This document shows, piece by piece, positions 30,910-41,914 of a stretch of 64,000 nt of DNA; position 1 is the stretch's first letter, and each line of letters begins with the position of its first letter. The stretch spans positions 31,692,271 through 31,756,270 of the forward strand of contig CM053266.1 in NCBI GenBank assembly GCA_028583415.1, written 5' to 3'. The translations under genes and the position numbers were made by a program. This DNA comes from Protea cynaroides (lineage: Eukaryota > Streptophyta > Magnoliopsida > Proteales > Proteaceae). The notes under the pieces are model-generated. The model worked only from the letters and a program-made list of their open reading frames with translations, searched no databases and had not been told where the DNA came from.

Positions 30910-33900
30910 ATGGATTCTTCCAGCGAAGCCACAGCGCCGACGGTTGTGAAACGAAATGCAATCGAGGCGACTCCAGAGAGTTTCAAAGAATTTGGTCAGG
31001 TGATTGAGGTATCTCCGGACGGTGAGGAGTTTGGGCCTAATGATGCGCAGTTAGAACTCAGTCGAGGCATTCCAAGGTATCTTTTTCTTTTCATTCCAAC
31101 ATCTGCAGCTTCTATTCTATTTGTTGTGGTTGTTCCCAATTAGTATATCTCGTGAGTAATCGATATGGTTCAAACCTTCGATCTGGCTCTATTTGCTCTG
31201 TCGAACAAGCACACTAGTCTTTCTATGAAAGGGATGTCTGGGTTTTTCTTTCAGTGGTTTGGATTCGTAGAATTAGAGAAATTTCACATTCCAGTTAACG
31301 TTTACAAAGTTTAATTTAAGGATATGGGGGAGGAGATCATACCTCGCTTCGTTGCCACACGACACAATTCGTTGTTGGCACTTTGTGCCAATTGTCCATG
31401 TTCATGCCTATCTGACTTATAGCTGCCTAGCTAAACTTGGCTTGGTTCTGGCCTTTGACTTGAGCTGCGTGGGTGTCTGGTCTGGCCATTTTAATTTGTA
31501 TGGGACTTCTTATATTGAATTATCAGCGATTAAATTATTAATCGACCATTTTCTTCAAAATGTTCTTTCCCTTTTCAATACTTCAAGTTTATTCTGCCAA
31601 GAAGCTGAAATATGTTCAGAAATAAATTTAGTACATGTGTGGAGGAATGAAGAATACCAGATGAAAGGAAAGGAACCACCGAAAGGAAAATATCTGATTC
31701 ATAGCAAGCCATACCCATCCCTCATGGGAGAGATGCCAAAATGCGTCGGTTATCTTCTTAGGATTCACCGACCTAGGTCTCCAGTACTCTGTAATAAGGT
31801 GAGACATGAAAAAGCTTCATGGGCTATGCCCCCCCCTCCCTCCCTGATGTTCCATAGTAATCTTACTGATTGGGTGGCAGCTATTAAAGTGCATCTGATC
31901 CATTGGCTGTGGTCTAGTAGAAATTCTTTGTTGGGTCAACTCACTATGTTCATGAAGGCATAGCAAGTCGTTATCAGGTATAAACTTCAATTCACGTTAT
32001 AGGAATTGAAGATTAATAATGGCTCACTTTTGCATTTTGGCAGGTTCTATATTATGCATATTGAAACTCGACCACTTACGTTTCATTCGATCACCCATCA
32101 TGCAAATGTCACTCAATGCCTTGGTTCTGTTGGTGGCCACGATTGGTATCTTGGTGTTGCTAAGGGTTCTATTGTGGATCCAGATAAAACCGTCCCTCAA
32201 GCAGACCAGAAAGTTGTGCAGTCAAAATGTGGCCATTATTATGTGCCCCCTCATCCTGATGATGTCCGTGTTTTCCGAATTACAGGTCACAAGTTTGTGA
32301 AGCTTAACATTGGGACATGGCATGCAGGCCCTTTGTTCAAACCAGAGGCAATGGATTTTTATAATTTAGAGCTCAGCAATACCAATGTGAGTGCTTCCTT
32401 TTCCCCATGTCAAATTGCTTTCATTTCATATCTTGGGTACATTTAGAGGACATGTTAAATAGTTTGTTCCCTGCTTGTTCCTCCCTTCGACTCATTGAAT
32501 TATAAACTCATGAGTTAGAGCATTTGATTTTGTTGATAAATTTGACTGCCTACATTAGGATGGGTAGACTTAGAAATGAATATAATTATAGAGAACTTGT
32601 GAGTCGCACCAAGAGTTGGCAAGAGGGAAGGTTTGTTGAGATGGTTCAGACAAGCGCATCAGAGACCAGAAAATGTATGAGGAAGTGATCAGGGTAGGAT
32701 ACCCAAATAGTTAAAATCGCAGTGAATGGCTAGAACCAGAACTCAAACAATAAGAATATATGGAAGTCTCACCTACGGACGCATACCAGATTTGAAACAT
32801 AGGTAGCTAATAATGTAATGAACAACATATCTGAAGATGGAAGCAATCCAACGAACGGATTCTGATATATGGACAAGCCCTTGTGTGACTTGGACTTAGG
32901 TGTCAGGTGTGTATGCAATTTTTTTTTAACAGAAATTAGAAATCAGCAATTGATCAATGGATGTTGACCGGAGTTGGCAAGGTATAACCAACTAGGTTAG
33001 GTCAAAGATATCCAAGACTGAATGGGGTCTATTGGTTGGATGATTAGATATCAAACAATCATTATACTGATAGGATTCTCAATAACCAATGTTGACAGTA
33101 ACATGCAGCCTATGAAATCAGTTCTGAAATTGTAGCTTTAAACCAAAATTCGATGGGCATATATCTAGGGCAGAAATCGCATTCAAAGCAAGTTCTAGAT
33201 GTGATAATTGAACGTGAACAGCAGTTGCAGAAATTTGATTAATAGGATCAAATTTAACAGCAAGCATAATATGATTTAAAACTGGAAGCAGATCAGAATT
33301 AGAACGAGAACTTGAATCTGATCTTTCAGTTTACCATTAATAATACTGTTGTTCTTCAATTGCTGCAACCTGACTTCAGTAGCAATCAAACCATTAAGTC
33401 CTAAATCCGAGAGTAAGCAAATAGGAGAAAGAAAACAGAAAATTAAATGTAGATGGAATCCGATGGCAGGAAAGTAATGGAAACAAATCTGAAAATAGTG
33501 TGCAGGTCTGAACTTACTTGATAATGGAAGATAAGAAAAGATAGATAGAACGATATGGACATAGGCTTCCCACCCATTAACTAAGTTGATTTCCCATCAA
33601 CCCTACTAGCTTCCCACTGGTGCAGCTGAGTCTCACTTAAATTGAACCTTACAGTTGAAGAAGGTAGCAACCATAACTTTAATTTGAAAATTCATATCAA
33701 AGGCTATAGCCCCTCACAAATCTATATAGAGAACTTAAAACAAAAATCATACTAATCTTAAAACTCCTCCAGGCAATAACTTACTTTGGAGGTAATTTAT
33801 TTCAACTAAAATTCAACATAAAATAAAGGAAAGTAACTTAAAAACAACTTCAAACATTTAAAAGAAATAAAAGTCTAAAAGCATTAAAAGTTTTATCCAA

Positions 33901-34513
33901 CTAGATAAAGACTTTTTAACTAGACTTTGGCTGCTAACATGAAACAAATTGATACTATGGTATAAAGCAATTCCTCAGTATATCTTTGGTTTTGGAGTGA
34001 CCAAGGAAACTATTATAGTGTTCATAATAGGGGCTCCTCAGTATATCTTTGGTTTTGGAGTGACCAAGGAAACTATTATTGTGTTCATAGAATTTATACA
34101 TAACGCTGTTTGAAACAGATATTTATATCTACAATAATGTAGCTAACATGGATAGTCTCTTTAAAACCCTTTAGATTGATCATTATGCATTGTTTGTTTC
34201 GGCCTTACGAAGCATATCTTGCTTGCTCTAATTGTATGCACCAAATGCTCCTTGATCTGCGTATACTTTGTATTAGTTTGACTTATGTTCATTGGAATTC
34301 AAGGTATCCCTTTTAGACTTCTTGTTCACATTTACACCCTCTTATGTCATCCATCTCTTTGCAAATAATTTACCCTGAGTCACTCTTGAATATGAGTAGC
34401 TACTCCAAGTATAACTAGAGCAAAAAGATCCGTAAAATAAGAACTAGGGTGAAAAGATACTGTAACAAAATAAGGGAGAAAGAGAAGAAGAAGGGAAGAT
34501 GATGAAGGAGAAG

Positions 34514-34557
<44 letters not shown>

Positions 34558-36714
34558 GATCTGTTCTCATCTCCCCTTATGTTAATCTTATCAAGAGAGT
34601 CAGCTATACTATAGCCTACTTTACAAATTGAGTCAACAAGCAATACCGACTTACCAAATGAAGTAAAAAAATGCTAAATAGCTCCAGCTATGGTGACACC
34701 CTAGCCAGACTCCTAGACAACACCATGCAGTAATCTTAACAAATACAAATGAGGATTGTGTATAAGTATAACCATTACAACTGAAATTCTTTGTATCTTG
34801 GTACATGATCCCGATCAGCTTGTTTAGATGAAATTGGATTCTATTAGTGGTGGGATGGATCTACTACTGTTCTGGCTCTATAGCTGCGGATCTAAAAGCA
34901 CTTTGAAACCTCAATGGTCTCCTACCCCAAGGTGCAATAACCCAAGCAAGGAGTGCTTTCTTCTGGTACTTGTCCTGGGGATTCTTATTCGACATTTTGT
35001 GTTTCTGAATTATTGGGACTCCTTCCTAATTTTGTTTTGAAATCTTTCACTGTTTTATGTGCAATGGAATCACTTCATCAAAAGTACGTATACTGAAACT
35101 TCTATGTTTCTTCGAGATACTTTGGTTGACCTACCAATCTTACAACACTTTAAAGGCCGGAATTCATGATGATCTCTTTGAGAACTTCTTCTTTGCATTT
35201 TAGTTTCTCCACTAGGTAGCAGTAGAATTCATTTCTTTTACTGCAGAACTTGAATTCAAAAACTGGGGATCAGATTGCTCTCAGCAGATACTGAGCCAGA
35301 TTGTTTCCCTGATCCACTGGTTGGATTGGCTGATCCATTCCATTTCACATACAAAATCCGATGATCCTACCTTATGAAATTTTGGCTTGGAAAGGACCAA
35401 TCTAATCTGGATTCTGCATCAATTGATCCTTGGTTCAAAGCCCTCAAATCTGAATTTTAGTTTTCTGAAATTTTGTAGCCTATTCAACGAGCCCTAACTT
35501 CTTTCTTTTTGTCTACCAAAAGGAAATATTGTAAATTTGACTTCAAAATTTTAAATATAATCACATGAGAAAAGTCCGAGATATGGGGAGCATGGGATTC
35601 GCATGGGGGTGTGTGTTGAGCAAGGTCCCCATCCACTGCAGTTGGATGGGGAAACATAAGAGATTGCAGCCCAATCATTTACAGTCGGAGAGGGGATGTG
35701 GGAGTCTGGTCAAACAGAAATCACAAATTCATGCGAAGGATATGTTTCTGGAGCGGGGTTGGGTTGTCTGAAGTTGCGTGGTATAGTAGCCCATTGGCCT
35801 CTATCTATTAAAAAAAAAGCAAGTGATGCTGGCTAATATGCATGGTATGATCCAGGGGGTGGGGGAGGAGTACTTGGTATCACTATGGAACTCATAAGCA
35901 AGAAGTTTCCTTAGATGGTGCACACTAGTTGGGCAACAGTATCCCCGCTTAACTTGTAATGTAGAATGAGACAGAGATCCTTACAAGGGCTATTGGTTTC
36001 CTCAAACTCTGTTGGGATACTTTATTACAAAAATATATAGGGAAGGTATTCTAGGTCTAGTGTTAAATTTCTACTCTTATTCACACTTGGGATACTTTAT
36101 TACAAAAATATATAGGGAAGGTATTCCAGGTCTAGTGTTAAACTTCTACTCTTATTGACACCCACCCCCAAAAAAAAAAAAAAAAAAAAAAATTCTACTC
36201 ACTGCTGAAATAATTATAGCAAGTGAGTTTGAGGTGCTCTCATAGGCATTCAATTTTTAGTTGATTGTATCATACTGTTCTTGGTTTGGATATCAAAGTT
36301 TGGTGACTGGATAGATAGAACTCACATGTAAGATTTGGTGGGCTTATTGGGCTGTTTCTATTTTTCAATCTCAATGGTTTCATGTGCACTACAAAACACC
36401 TCTCATGAAATACACACAAGACCTATATTATGCAAGCAGCGTCCTATGGTACTGATCCTTGTTGAGAAATTAAGCTCACAAACGTAAAACATGCATATGC
36501 AGGAATTCATACACAATGTTCAAATATTTGTGGCTCTAAGATCATCTCCTCTTGTGTGTAGGTGGTTGATCACACAAAGTATTACTACGACAAGGACAGG
36601 GTTGTCTTTGTGATTGATGACTAAGCTAAGATCATCTCCTCTTTCGTGTAGGTGGTTGATCACACCAAGCATTACTTCAAAAAGGATGGGTTTGTCTTTG
36701 TGATTGATGACTAA
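30910..36714 (+). CDS. Ureidoglycolate hydrolase/lyase-family protein (3 exons, last exon duplicated)
   Basis: Acts on ureidoglycolate in purine (allantoin) breakdown in bacterial relatives; plant homologues (ureidogly_lyase fold, a cupin-like beta barrel) are annotated by similarity only. Exons: 30910-31076, 32044-32386, then 36562-36624 or 36652-36714. The first two give 170 codons; the last adds 20 residues and TAA, total 190 aa. Splice signals: CAAG|GTATCT, GGCAG|GTTC, ACCAAT|GTGAGT, GTGTAG|GTGG; frame is kept (AG|G, then phase 0). Recognisable stretches: PESFKEFGQVIEVSPDG, YIMHIETRPLTFHSITHHAN, VTQCLGSVGGHDWYLGVAKG, FVKLNIGTWHAGPLF. No transit peptide is evident, so the protein is probably cytosolic. 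ATG 30910 is the first in frame. The 4.2-kb second intron is repeat-rich. carB lies head-to-head 4.6 kb away. Confidence 0.88.
32555..32700 (+). repeat. Possible fossil LINE (RTE/L1-like) ORF fragment in intron 2
   Basis: One frame reads LRWFRQAHQRPENV then a stop and GSDQG, resembling the 'lRWFGHVxRRP-VRRSD' motif at the C-terminus of some plant non-LTR retrotransposon ORF2 proteins. Only about 40 codons can be followed, and they are broken. Weak; short similarity by eye. Confidence 0.3.
33972..34097. repeat. Two-copy tandem repeat, period 63 bp
   Basis: 'tcctcagtatatctttggtt', then 'ttggagtgaccaaggaaact', then 'attat' is present at 33972 and again at 34035 with almost no change; recent local duplication inside the intron of the ureidoglycolate gene. 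Confidence 0.85.
34519..34554. repeat. (GA)n microsatellite
   Basis: About 18 uninterrupted GA dinucleotides in a purine-rich stretch (34470-34554). Confidence 0.95.
36012..36162. repeat. Two-copy tandem repeat, period 75 bp, followed by poly(A)
   Basis: 'tgggatactttattacaaaa', then 'atatatagggaaggtatt', 'aggtctagtgtta' and 'tctactcttatt' occurs at 36013 and 36088 with two or three changes; a tract of more than 20 A follows at 36171-36191. Confidence 0.85.
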
Positions 36715-36715
36715 G
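36536..36715 (+). repeat. 90-bp tandem duplication covering the terminal exon of the ureidoglycolate gene
   Basis: The unit at 36536-36625 (branch/acceptor region, exon, stop codon) is repeated at 36626-36715. Both copies keep a pyrimidine-rich stretch, a TGTAG or CGTGTAG acceptor, an open 60-nt coding part and TAA. Encoded tails: VVDHTKYYYDKDRVVFVIDD (copy a) and VVDHTKHYFKKDGFVFVIDD (copy b). Copy a resembles family members more at the D-K-D positions, from memory. Confidence 0.9.
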
Positions 36716-36785
36716 CTGCATGGTTGTATAGACCCTTTTCAGGTCTATTATCTGTATTACAAAAGTTACATTATTGTTTAATGCT

Positions 36786-36802
36786 AATAAATTTGCAATA
36801 AA
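36786..36802 (+). terminator. Candidate poly(A) signals of the ureidoglycolate gene
   Basis: Two AATAAA hexamers (36786-36791 and 36797-36802) lie about 70-90 nt after the stop of the second terminal exon, in a suitable T-rich context. Either terminal exon could use them. Confidence 0.5.
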
Positions 36803-39599
36803 ATGGAGTTGAATGAAAGGTATTATCTTCCAAGCCAACAGGTGTGTAAGTTCAATTTCAGTGAGATTGGTTTTAAGTTTGACAAGAGGGGCCCAATTTA
36901 ATTGTTCATTACAGAATACTACCATTTTCATTTTACCTGCAGCCAAGATTCTGATTATTGTGGTTCAATTTTTTGCTCTCCAGTGTAAAGATTAAGTTCG
37001 AATGGTTTTTTTCATTTTGATAAGTCCAAACGGGTTCGGTTTGCCAAGGCAAATGTCCGGATTCGAGTCTTGAGGGGAGTCACTTTACGCGAAGATACCT
37101 AAAGTTAGGACTGACTCTAAGTCCCTGTGATCCAATCTAATCCATGTGATGTTCAATTTCATCTGTCCATGTTATTTCTGAACCAAAATCGTTGATGAAA
37201 TAGGATCCTCACATTCTACATTTTGAGCCCCATCTTCCATGACAATGATGGCTGCGCCTGTGCCCCTCCTATGGTTGGATGATAATAAGTTTGAGCCAGT
37301 CATTCAGTATGGTTTACATGGGGGTAGGTTCTTAATGCGAAAGTGATTGTTACCCAACGTATGCTTGAAATGCTACCTCAGAGATAACATTGACTCGGAA
37401 GTCATGAGTCGAGTAGTCTCAATGACTCGTGAGCAGACCAGATGAATCCATAAATAATAAGGACTATATAATGGGAAGAGGTTCTTTGGTCTGAAAACTA
37501 GAGAAATCAACAGACCAGAGACCTGATGGGGTCTTATGGTCAATTTGTAAATAAAGGGTAGATTTTTTTGTCGGTGGATGTTGATAGAACATGATGTCAG
37601 ATACTTGTAAGTATCTATCAGTTGATTAGAAAAACGTTCACTATATATAATAATATATTCATGTTTTCCATTTTATTATATATTCATAGATGTTACTGAT
37701 GATTGGTTGAAGAATTGTGCATTGCCATGGCTGAATCTATTTTATCCAATGCCTGAGTTCAAGTGTCATTAGGTTTGTTATTATAAATTTACCACCAAAA
37801 AGAAAAAAAATGTTGAATTATAATCATTTTTGCAGGGGGTTTGGTGTTATATCGACTACCAAATAGTTCACTATCACCGTGTATATGCCTGGGAGCCTTT
37901 TCACCTACTGGTTCGAACTTTTGGGTTGGAAACTTTACAATTTTTATGGCAATTGATATCTAAAAAATCAGCTTGCTTAATTCCTAGCTTCTTTCAAATG
38001 AACTTGTAAACTTTTAATTTTCTCAAAACTCTCTCACTACCCAACCCTAAAATTTCATTTCAATTTGCATAAGATTTGTCTTTTCATGCATTCAGATTTC
38101 AGAAGCAATAGTTTCTAATATTTAGGCACAATCATAAATAGAGAAAGAGAAATAAGAGAAGATGTAATCGATAACTCATAAAATGAAAGCAGGATAGGAG
38201 AACGTATTCAATAAGATATCTATAAAATTTAGGCAGAATCATAAATAAAGAAAGAGAAACAAAAGATGTAAGCTATAAAGTCAGTTGTTTGTAGCTAAAT
38301 CTTGGGTGATGAAAAGACTATCACACATTGCCACCCTCGCTTTAGATTCTTTCATTAGTTGTGGTGCCTAATTCGGTCTTCCCTTTGCTAATAGCAATGC
38401 CGAAGGTGAGGTGGTTGTCTATCTAGGTGCTTAGCTTTCTTTTTTGTTAGGGCTCTCCTTGTTTTGTTTGCTTTGTATATCATTTTTATTCTTAATATAT
38501 TCTTTGTTGATCTTTAGTGAAAAAATAAAAAAAGTGTTAGATGAGATGATTATGTTGAGATGGATGAAAGAAAAAACTAGAAAAGATAGTAATAGAAATG
38601 GAAAAAAAAATTGAGATGATTTAGATAAGGATTTGACAAGAAAAATTGAGAGAGTGACATTTGATGTGGTATGTATTGGGTTTTGTGTCTTGTATTCTAT
38701 TGGACCCACTAGTTAATTCGGATTGAATATGTTTAATTGAATCGGTTTTGGGTCCATCGCATGTTATACGGCAAGGCCTATGTAAAGTAAAGGGTTAACA
38801 TAGTAAAATGGAGAGATGTATAGATTTTTTTTTTCGTAAAAAAGAAAAATTATCTGATTCTCTTGGTTGGATGTATCCATTCGCACAATAACACGGTGTA
38901 TTCTGTGTGTTTGTATGCGATTATTTGCTTGGTTTTCTTTTTTATATTTCCGCATTCATTCCAACGGTTTGAGTACCTACTATAAAGGGCTTTGAGCATG
39001 CTCCTAAGGACCGGAAGAGTAATCATGGTGCATTAGAGGAGCCAAAAGACCAAAAGGCAACCAAAAAATTACTTAAGAAGAAGTGGTGAGGAGAAATCAT
39101 GAACAGCATTTTAAAGAGAGTGGAGTGGCAAAACAAAATCTGTGTCGCTAACTCATGTAGTCGAGAAAGATCTTCACTTTAGGGGTCTTTCTACTAAACG
39201 TTGGCCGGCTTTGATATGGATTCTTTTTAACACATTCATTAGACCATCACGAAAACCACAGTATACAAGAAGACAATTTTGATATTTGAGACAAGAAGGA
39301 TGAGAGGGCTTTTGTGCTTTTCGACAGACATTGATTGCCAGTGTCAACACCAGATTGACGTCAAGTAGGACATGAGTTATATACAACCCTAACATCTCAG
39401 ACTTCCCACCAACTCCATGGTTTCTCTTAAATTTTGGGTAGGACAAATGAAGTTCTGATATAAATTTTTCTTTCAAAATTTATGATTTCTTTTAATGGAT
39501 AGGTATCAATGTAACAATGGAATGTAATATTTCTGAAAATCACAAGATAAACCTGAATCATTCATTTTTAGAATGTTTTGTTTTGTTTTTTTTTAATAA
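36803..39599. other. Intergenic sequence, no gene seen
   Basis: AT-rich. Only short ORFs without motifs. 37840-37930 resembles the dispersed repeat near 430-560. 37600-37680 has TATATA/TAATATA-rich words. No RNA gene recognised. Confidence 0.35.
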
Positions 39600-39815
39600 T
39601 TTAAACGATCAATTCTCATTCAGAATTGAGAAAATGTATAGTAATGTTTAGATTAAGCATGGACACATACACGGGATGCATACCAATACAAATGGCGAAT
39701 TTGATTGAATAGATTCTAAAAATAGACATGTAGCTAATTTAGACCATGTCCTCTCTATATATCAAACTGTCAGAGTAGACACGTCATCTATCCATGTGGC
39801 ATAATATATGCGTTG
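39600..39815 (+). repeat. Dispersed repeat, copy 1 (pair with 42520-42730)
   Basis: Shared landmarks in the same order: 'aaaatg(t/c)atagtaatgttta', 'gcataccaatacaaatgg' and 'atgccaatacaaatgg', 'gacatgtagctaatttagac' and 'gacatttggctaatctagat', then 'catgt(c/t)ctct' and 'catctaccatgtggca'-like ends. The family is not identified. Confidence 0.6.
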
Positions 39816-40589
39816 TCACGATAATAATTTGTCTTTTTTATTCAATAAACTTGGGGATTTTACTACAAAAGGTGAGTTATATTGATTTTTTAAACTTTTT
39901 TTGATAAGAAATAAATTTATTCATTAGTACATGTAGCATTTAAAGATTCAGAGCATAATTTGTCTAAATTCAATGATTGAAATTTGACTCAACTGTCGTA
40001 CACGTTAACGATAGAACCTTCCTAGAAAGAGTCAGTAAAATCGTTTTGCTCCCTAAAAATTAAACTAAAAATATAAATTTTAAAATAAGGTTGAATGTGG
40101 ACAATATCTTAGGATCATACGTGCAATAAAACTCCGAATACACTAGTTTCTCTAGTAAATAATCGACGATCATTTGTTGATTACCATATTTCAAAATGAA
40201 GCAAAAATGAAAATCAAACATGATTCACCACCGATCCAAAAGGGGATTTAAAAAATCAAAATCAATTTCATCCTATTTGATTTCAATTATTCAAATTATG
40301 TTTTGAACAGGGCACATGCATGGAAAAACCCATAAGGGTGGGGGACCAAGAATAATTTTATTAATCTTCTTGTAAGTCGTGATTAAAAATTAAATAAATA
40401 GTCTTAAGATTAAAGTTAAGAAAAATTTTATTTCCACATGCATCCTTGTTGGACCGGGGACTACGGTCCCCCTACCAAGGAAGCTCCATTGATTAAACCC
40501 ATATGACAACTTTCTTTTTCATTGTCCTTTTCACAAGTTAAATTAACAACTAAAATCATTATTGTTAAAACTAATAATAACAAGTACGG

Positions 40590-40858
40590 GGAAAAATCCT
40601 CACAATGTCGGATTCAAATCGTCTTTTCCTGTACTTAAGGGAGGAGGTGCGGCGACCCTAGTGGATGGTCGCCACGTGGGGCTCGGATGAATTCGACCCC
40701 TCCGTTCGAGCTGACACTCCCTTGTCAGCTCGACTTGTCGACTCGAACGGAGGGGTCAGATTCATCCGACCTTCATATGACGACCATCCACTAGGGTCGT
40801 CGCCCCTCCTCCCGAATCTCAGGGAGGAGACGATGTGGATCTCACAAAGTTGCTGTGA
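40590..40858. mobile_element. Foldback element of the GGATTC/GTCTCC family, copy 1
   Basis: Terminal inverted repeats GGATTCAAATCGTCTT... and ...GGAGACGATGTGGATC; long inverted arms continue inward ('gaccctagtggatggtcgcc' against 'gacgaccatccactagggtc', and 'gaattcgacccctccgttcg' against 'cgaacggaggggtcagattc'). Flanks TCACAATGT and TCACAAAGT suggest a 9-bp target duplication with one change. GC-rich relative to its surroundings; noncoding. Related copies are at 56039-56270 and 58898-59141. Confidence 0.8.
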
Positions 40859-41030
40859 GATTCTTTTCTTTTTCTCTTATATTCTAATATTTCTCTCTTT
40901 TTTTAAACATGTGGGTTCTCCCTTAGAGATACCAATTTTGTATCTCTATTAATATAATGTGGGAGATTTCACATTGAGATTGTGGGAAACCCTTTTCCTA
41001 ATAATAAAACTCACAAATTTGGGCTGCACC

Positions 41031-41494
41031 TAAGGGTGTTAAAGTTGGACCCGAATTGATTGATTGGACCGAGCTGTATTGATTTAGCTCGAGATCGAAC
41101 TGAACCGAAATGTTAATGGTCATGTTTGGGGTTTAGGTACGGCATATTCTACCGGTCCCTCTCCAGTCTGGGCTAGCCCAAGCGATAAGAGCCCAAAAAA
41201 ATAGATTGATGAGCGAACCGGATAATGGCCTGGACCAGGCCGACTTATACTGAATATTAAAACCCTAGCTTCACTGCTTTAGTCTTAATGGATTTCCTAC
41301 AGGGCTTCCAATTAGATCCGGACCGAACCATACTGATAAGAAATTGAAACCAGACCAGCCGGTAGTTACCATTCACAGTGTAGCACATCAAGCCCGGACC
41401 TCTTAACGGGCATGTTTCGGGCTGACTCTATAAAATCCGACACTGACTTGGTCTAAACCAAAACCGAACTAAACCGGCCTATTGACACCCTTAG
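41031..41494. mobile_element. Noncoding element with TAAGGGTGT/ACACCCTTA ends, copy 1
   Basis: It starts TAAGGGTGTTAA and ends TTGACACCCTTA. The body matches 54930-55400 in the same orientation ('catgttt(g/c)ggtt', 'ggatttcctac(a/c)agg', 'cccggacctcttaacgggca' and 'cccaaacctcttaatgggca'). TSD not clear. Probably a MITE; no coding capacity. Confidence 0.6.
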
Positions 41495-41914
41495 TCGCAC
41501 AAAACAAAAACTTTATGCGTTGGTTTTGGATAGATCGGTCAGGGACATAGGATCCATATTTCTTCGGTAAAATGTTCATGTACAAACAAGACTCAAGTAA
41601 ACGGAATCGATGCCGGAATTAGCTTAAACCCTCTAGAAATCCAAAGCATATGTAAAAATTGGATCTAAATGTACAATAGATTTGCATTTGATATTCATAA
41701 ATTCATAGAGTAAGCAGACTCTAATACACAAAATTTAAATACAACAAAAAAGAAAAAAAGAAAAAAAAAAGTAGGTGAAAATGAAAGAACATACAACATT
41801 AAGCATTCCTGAATACATTACATTGAACCAAATAAGTTCACTTTAGTTCTCTTAAAAGTTCAAACTCAAAAAGCAAACTGAACCGAATTTAAAAAAAAGA
41901 AGGTTCTTGGTTCT

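Noticed and set aside
31352..31963. 203-codon plus-strand ORF between ureidoglycolate exons 1 and 2
   Set aside because: It lies wholly within intron 1, has no recognised motif and its wording is intron-like; the flanking exons splice cleanly without it.
16625..36714. A biosynthetic gene cluster linking carB and the ureidoglycolate gene
   Set aside because: Both concern nitrogen metabolism, but two neighbours in different pathways, 4.6 kb apart with transposons between, are not evidence of a cluster. Synteny in other species would be needed.
38431..39476. Small minus-strand ORFs (38431-38709, 38764-38955, 39174-39476)
   Set aside because: Low-complexity K/N/S-rich or motif-free translations in AT-rich DNA without splice-compatible neighbours.
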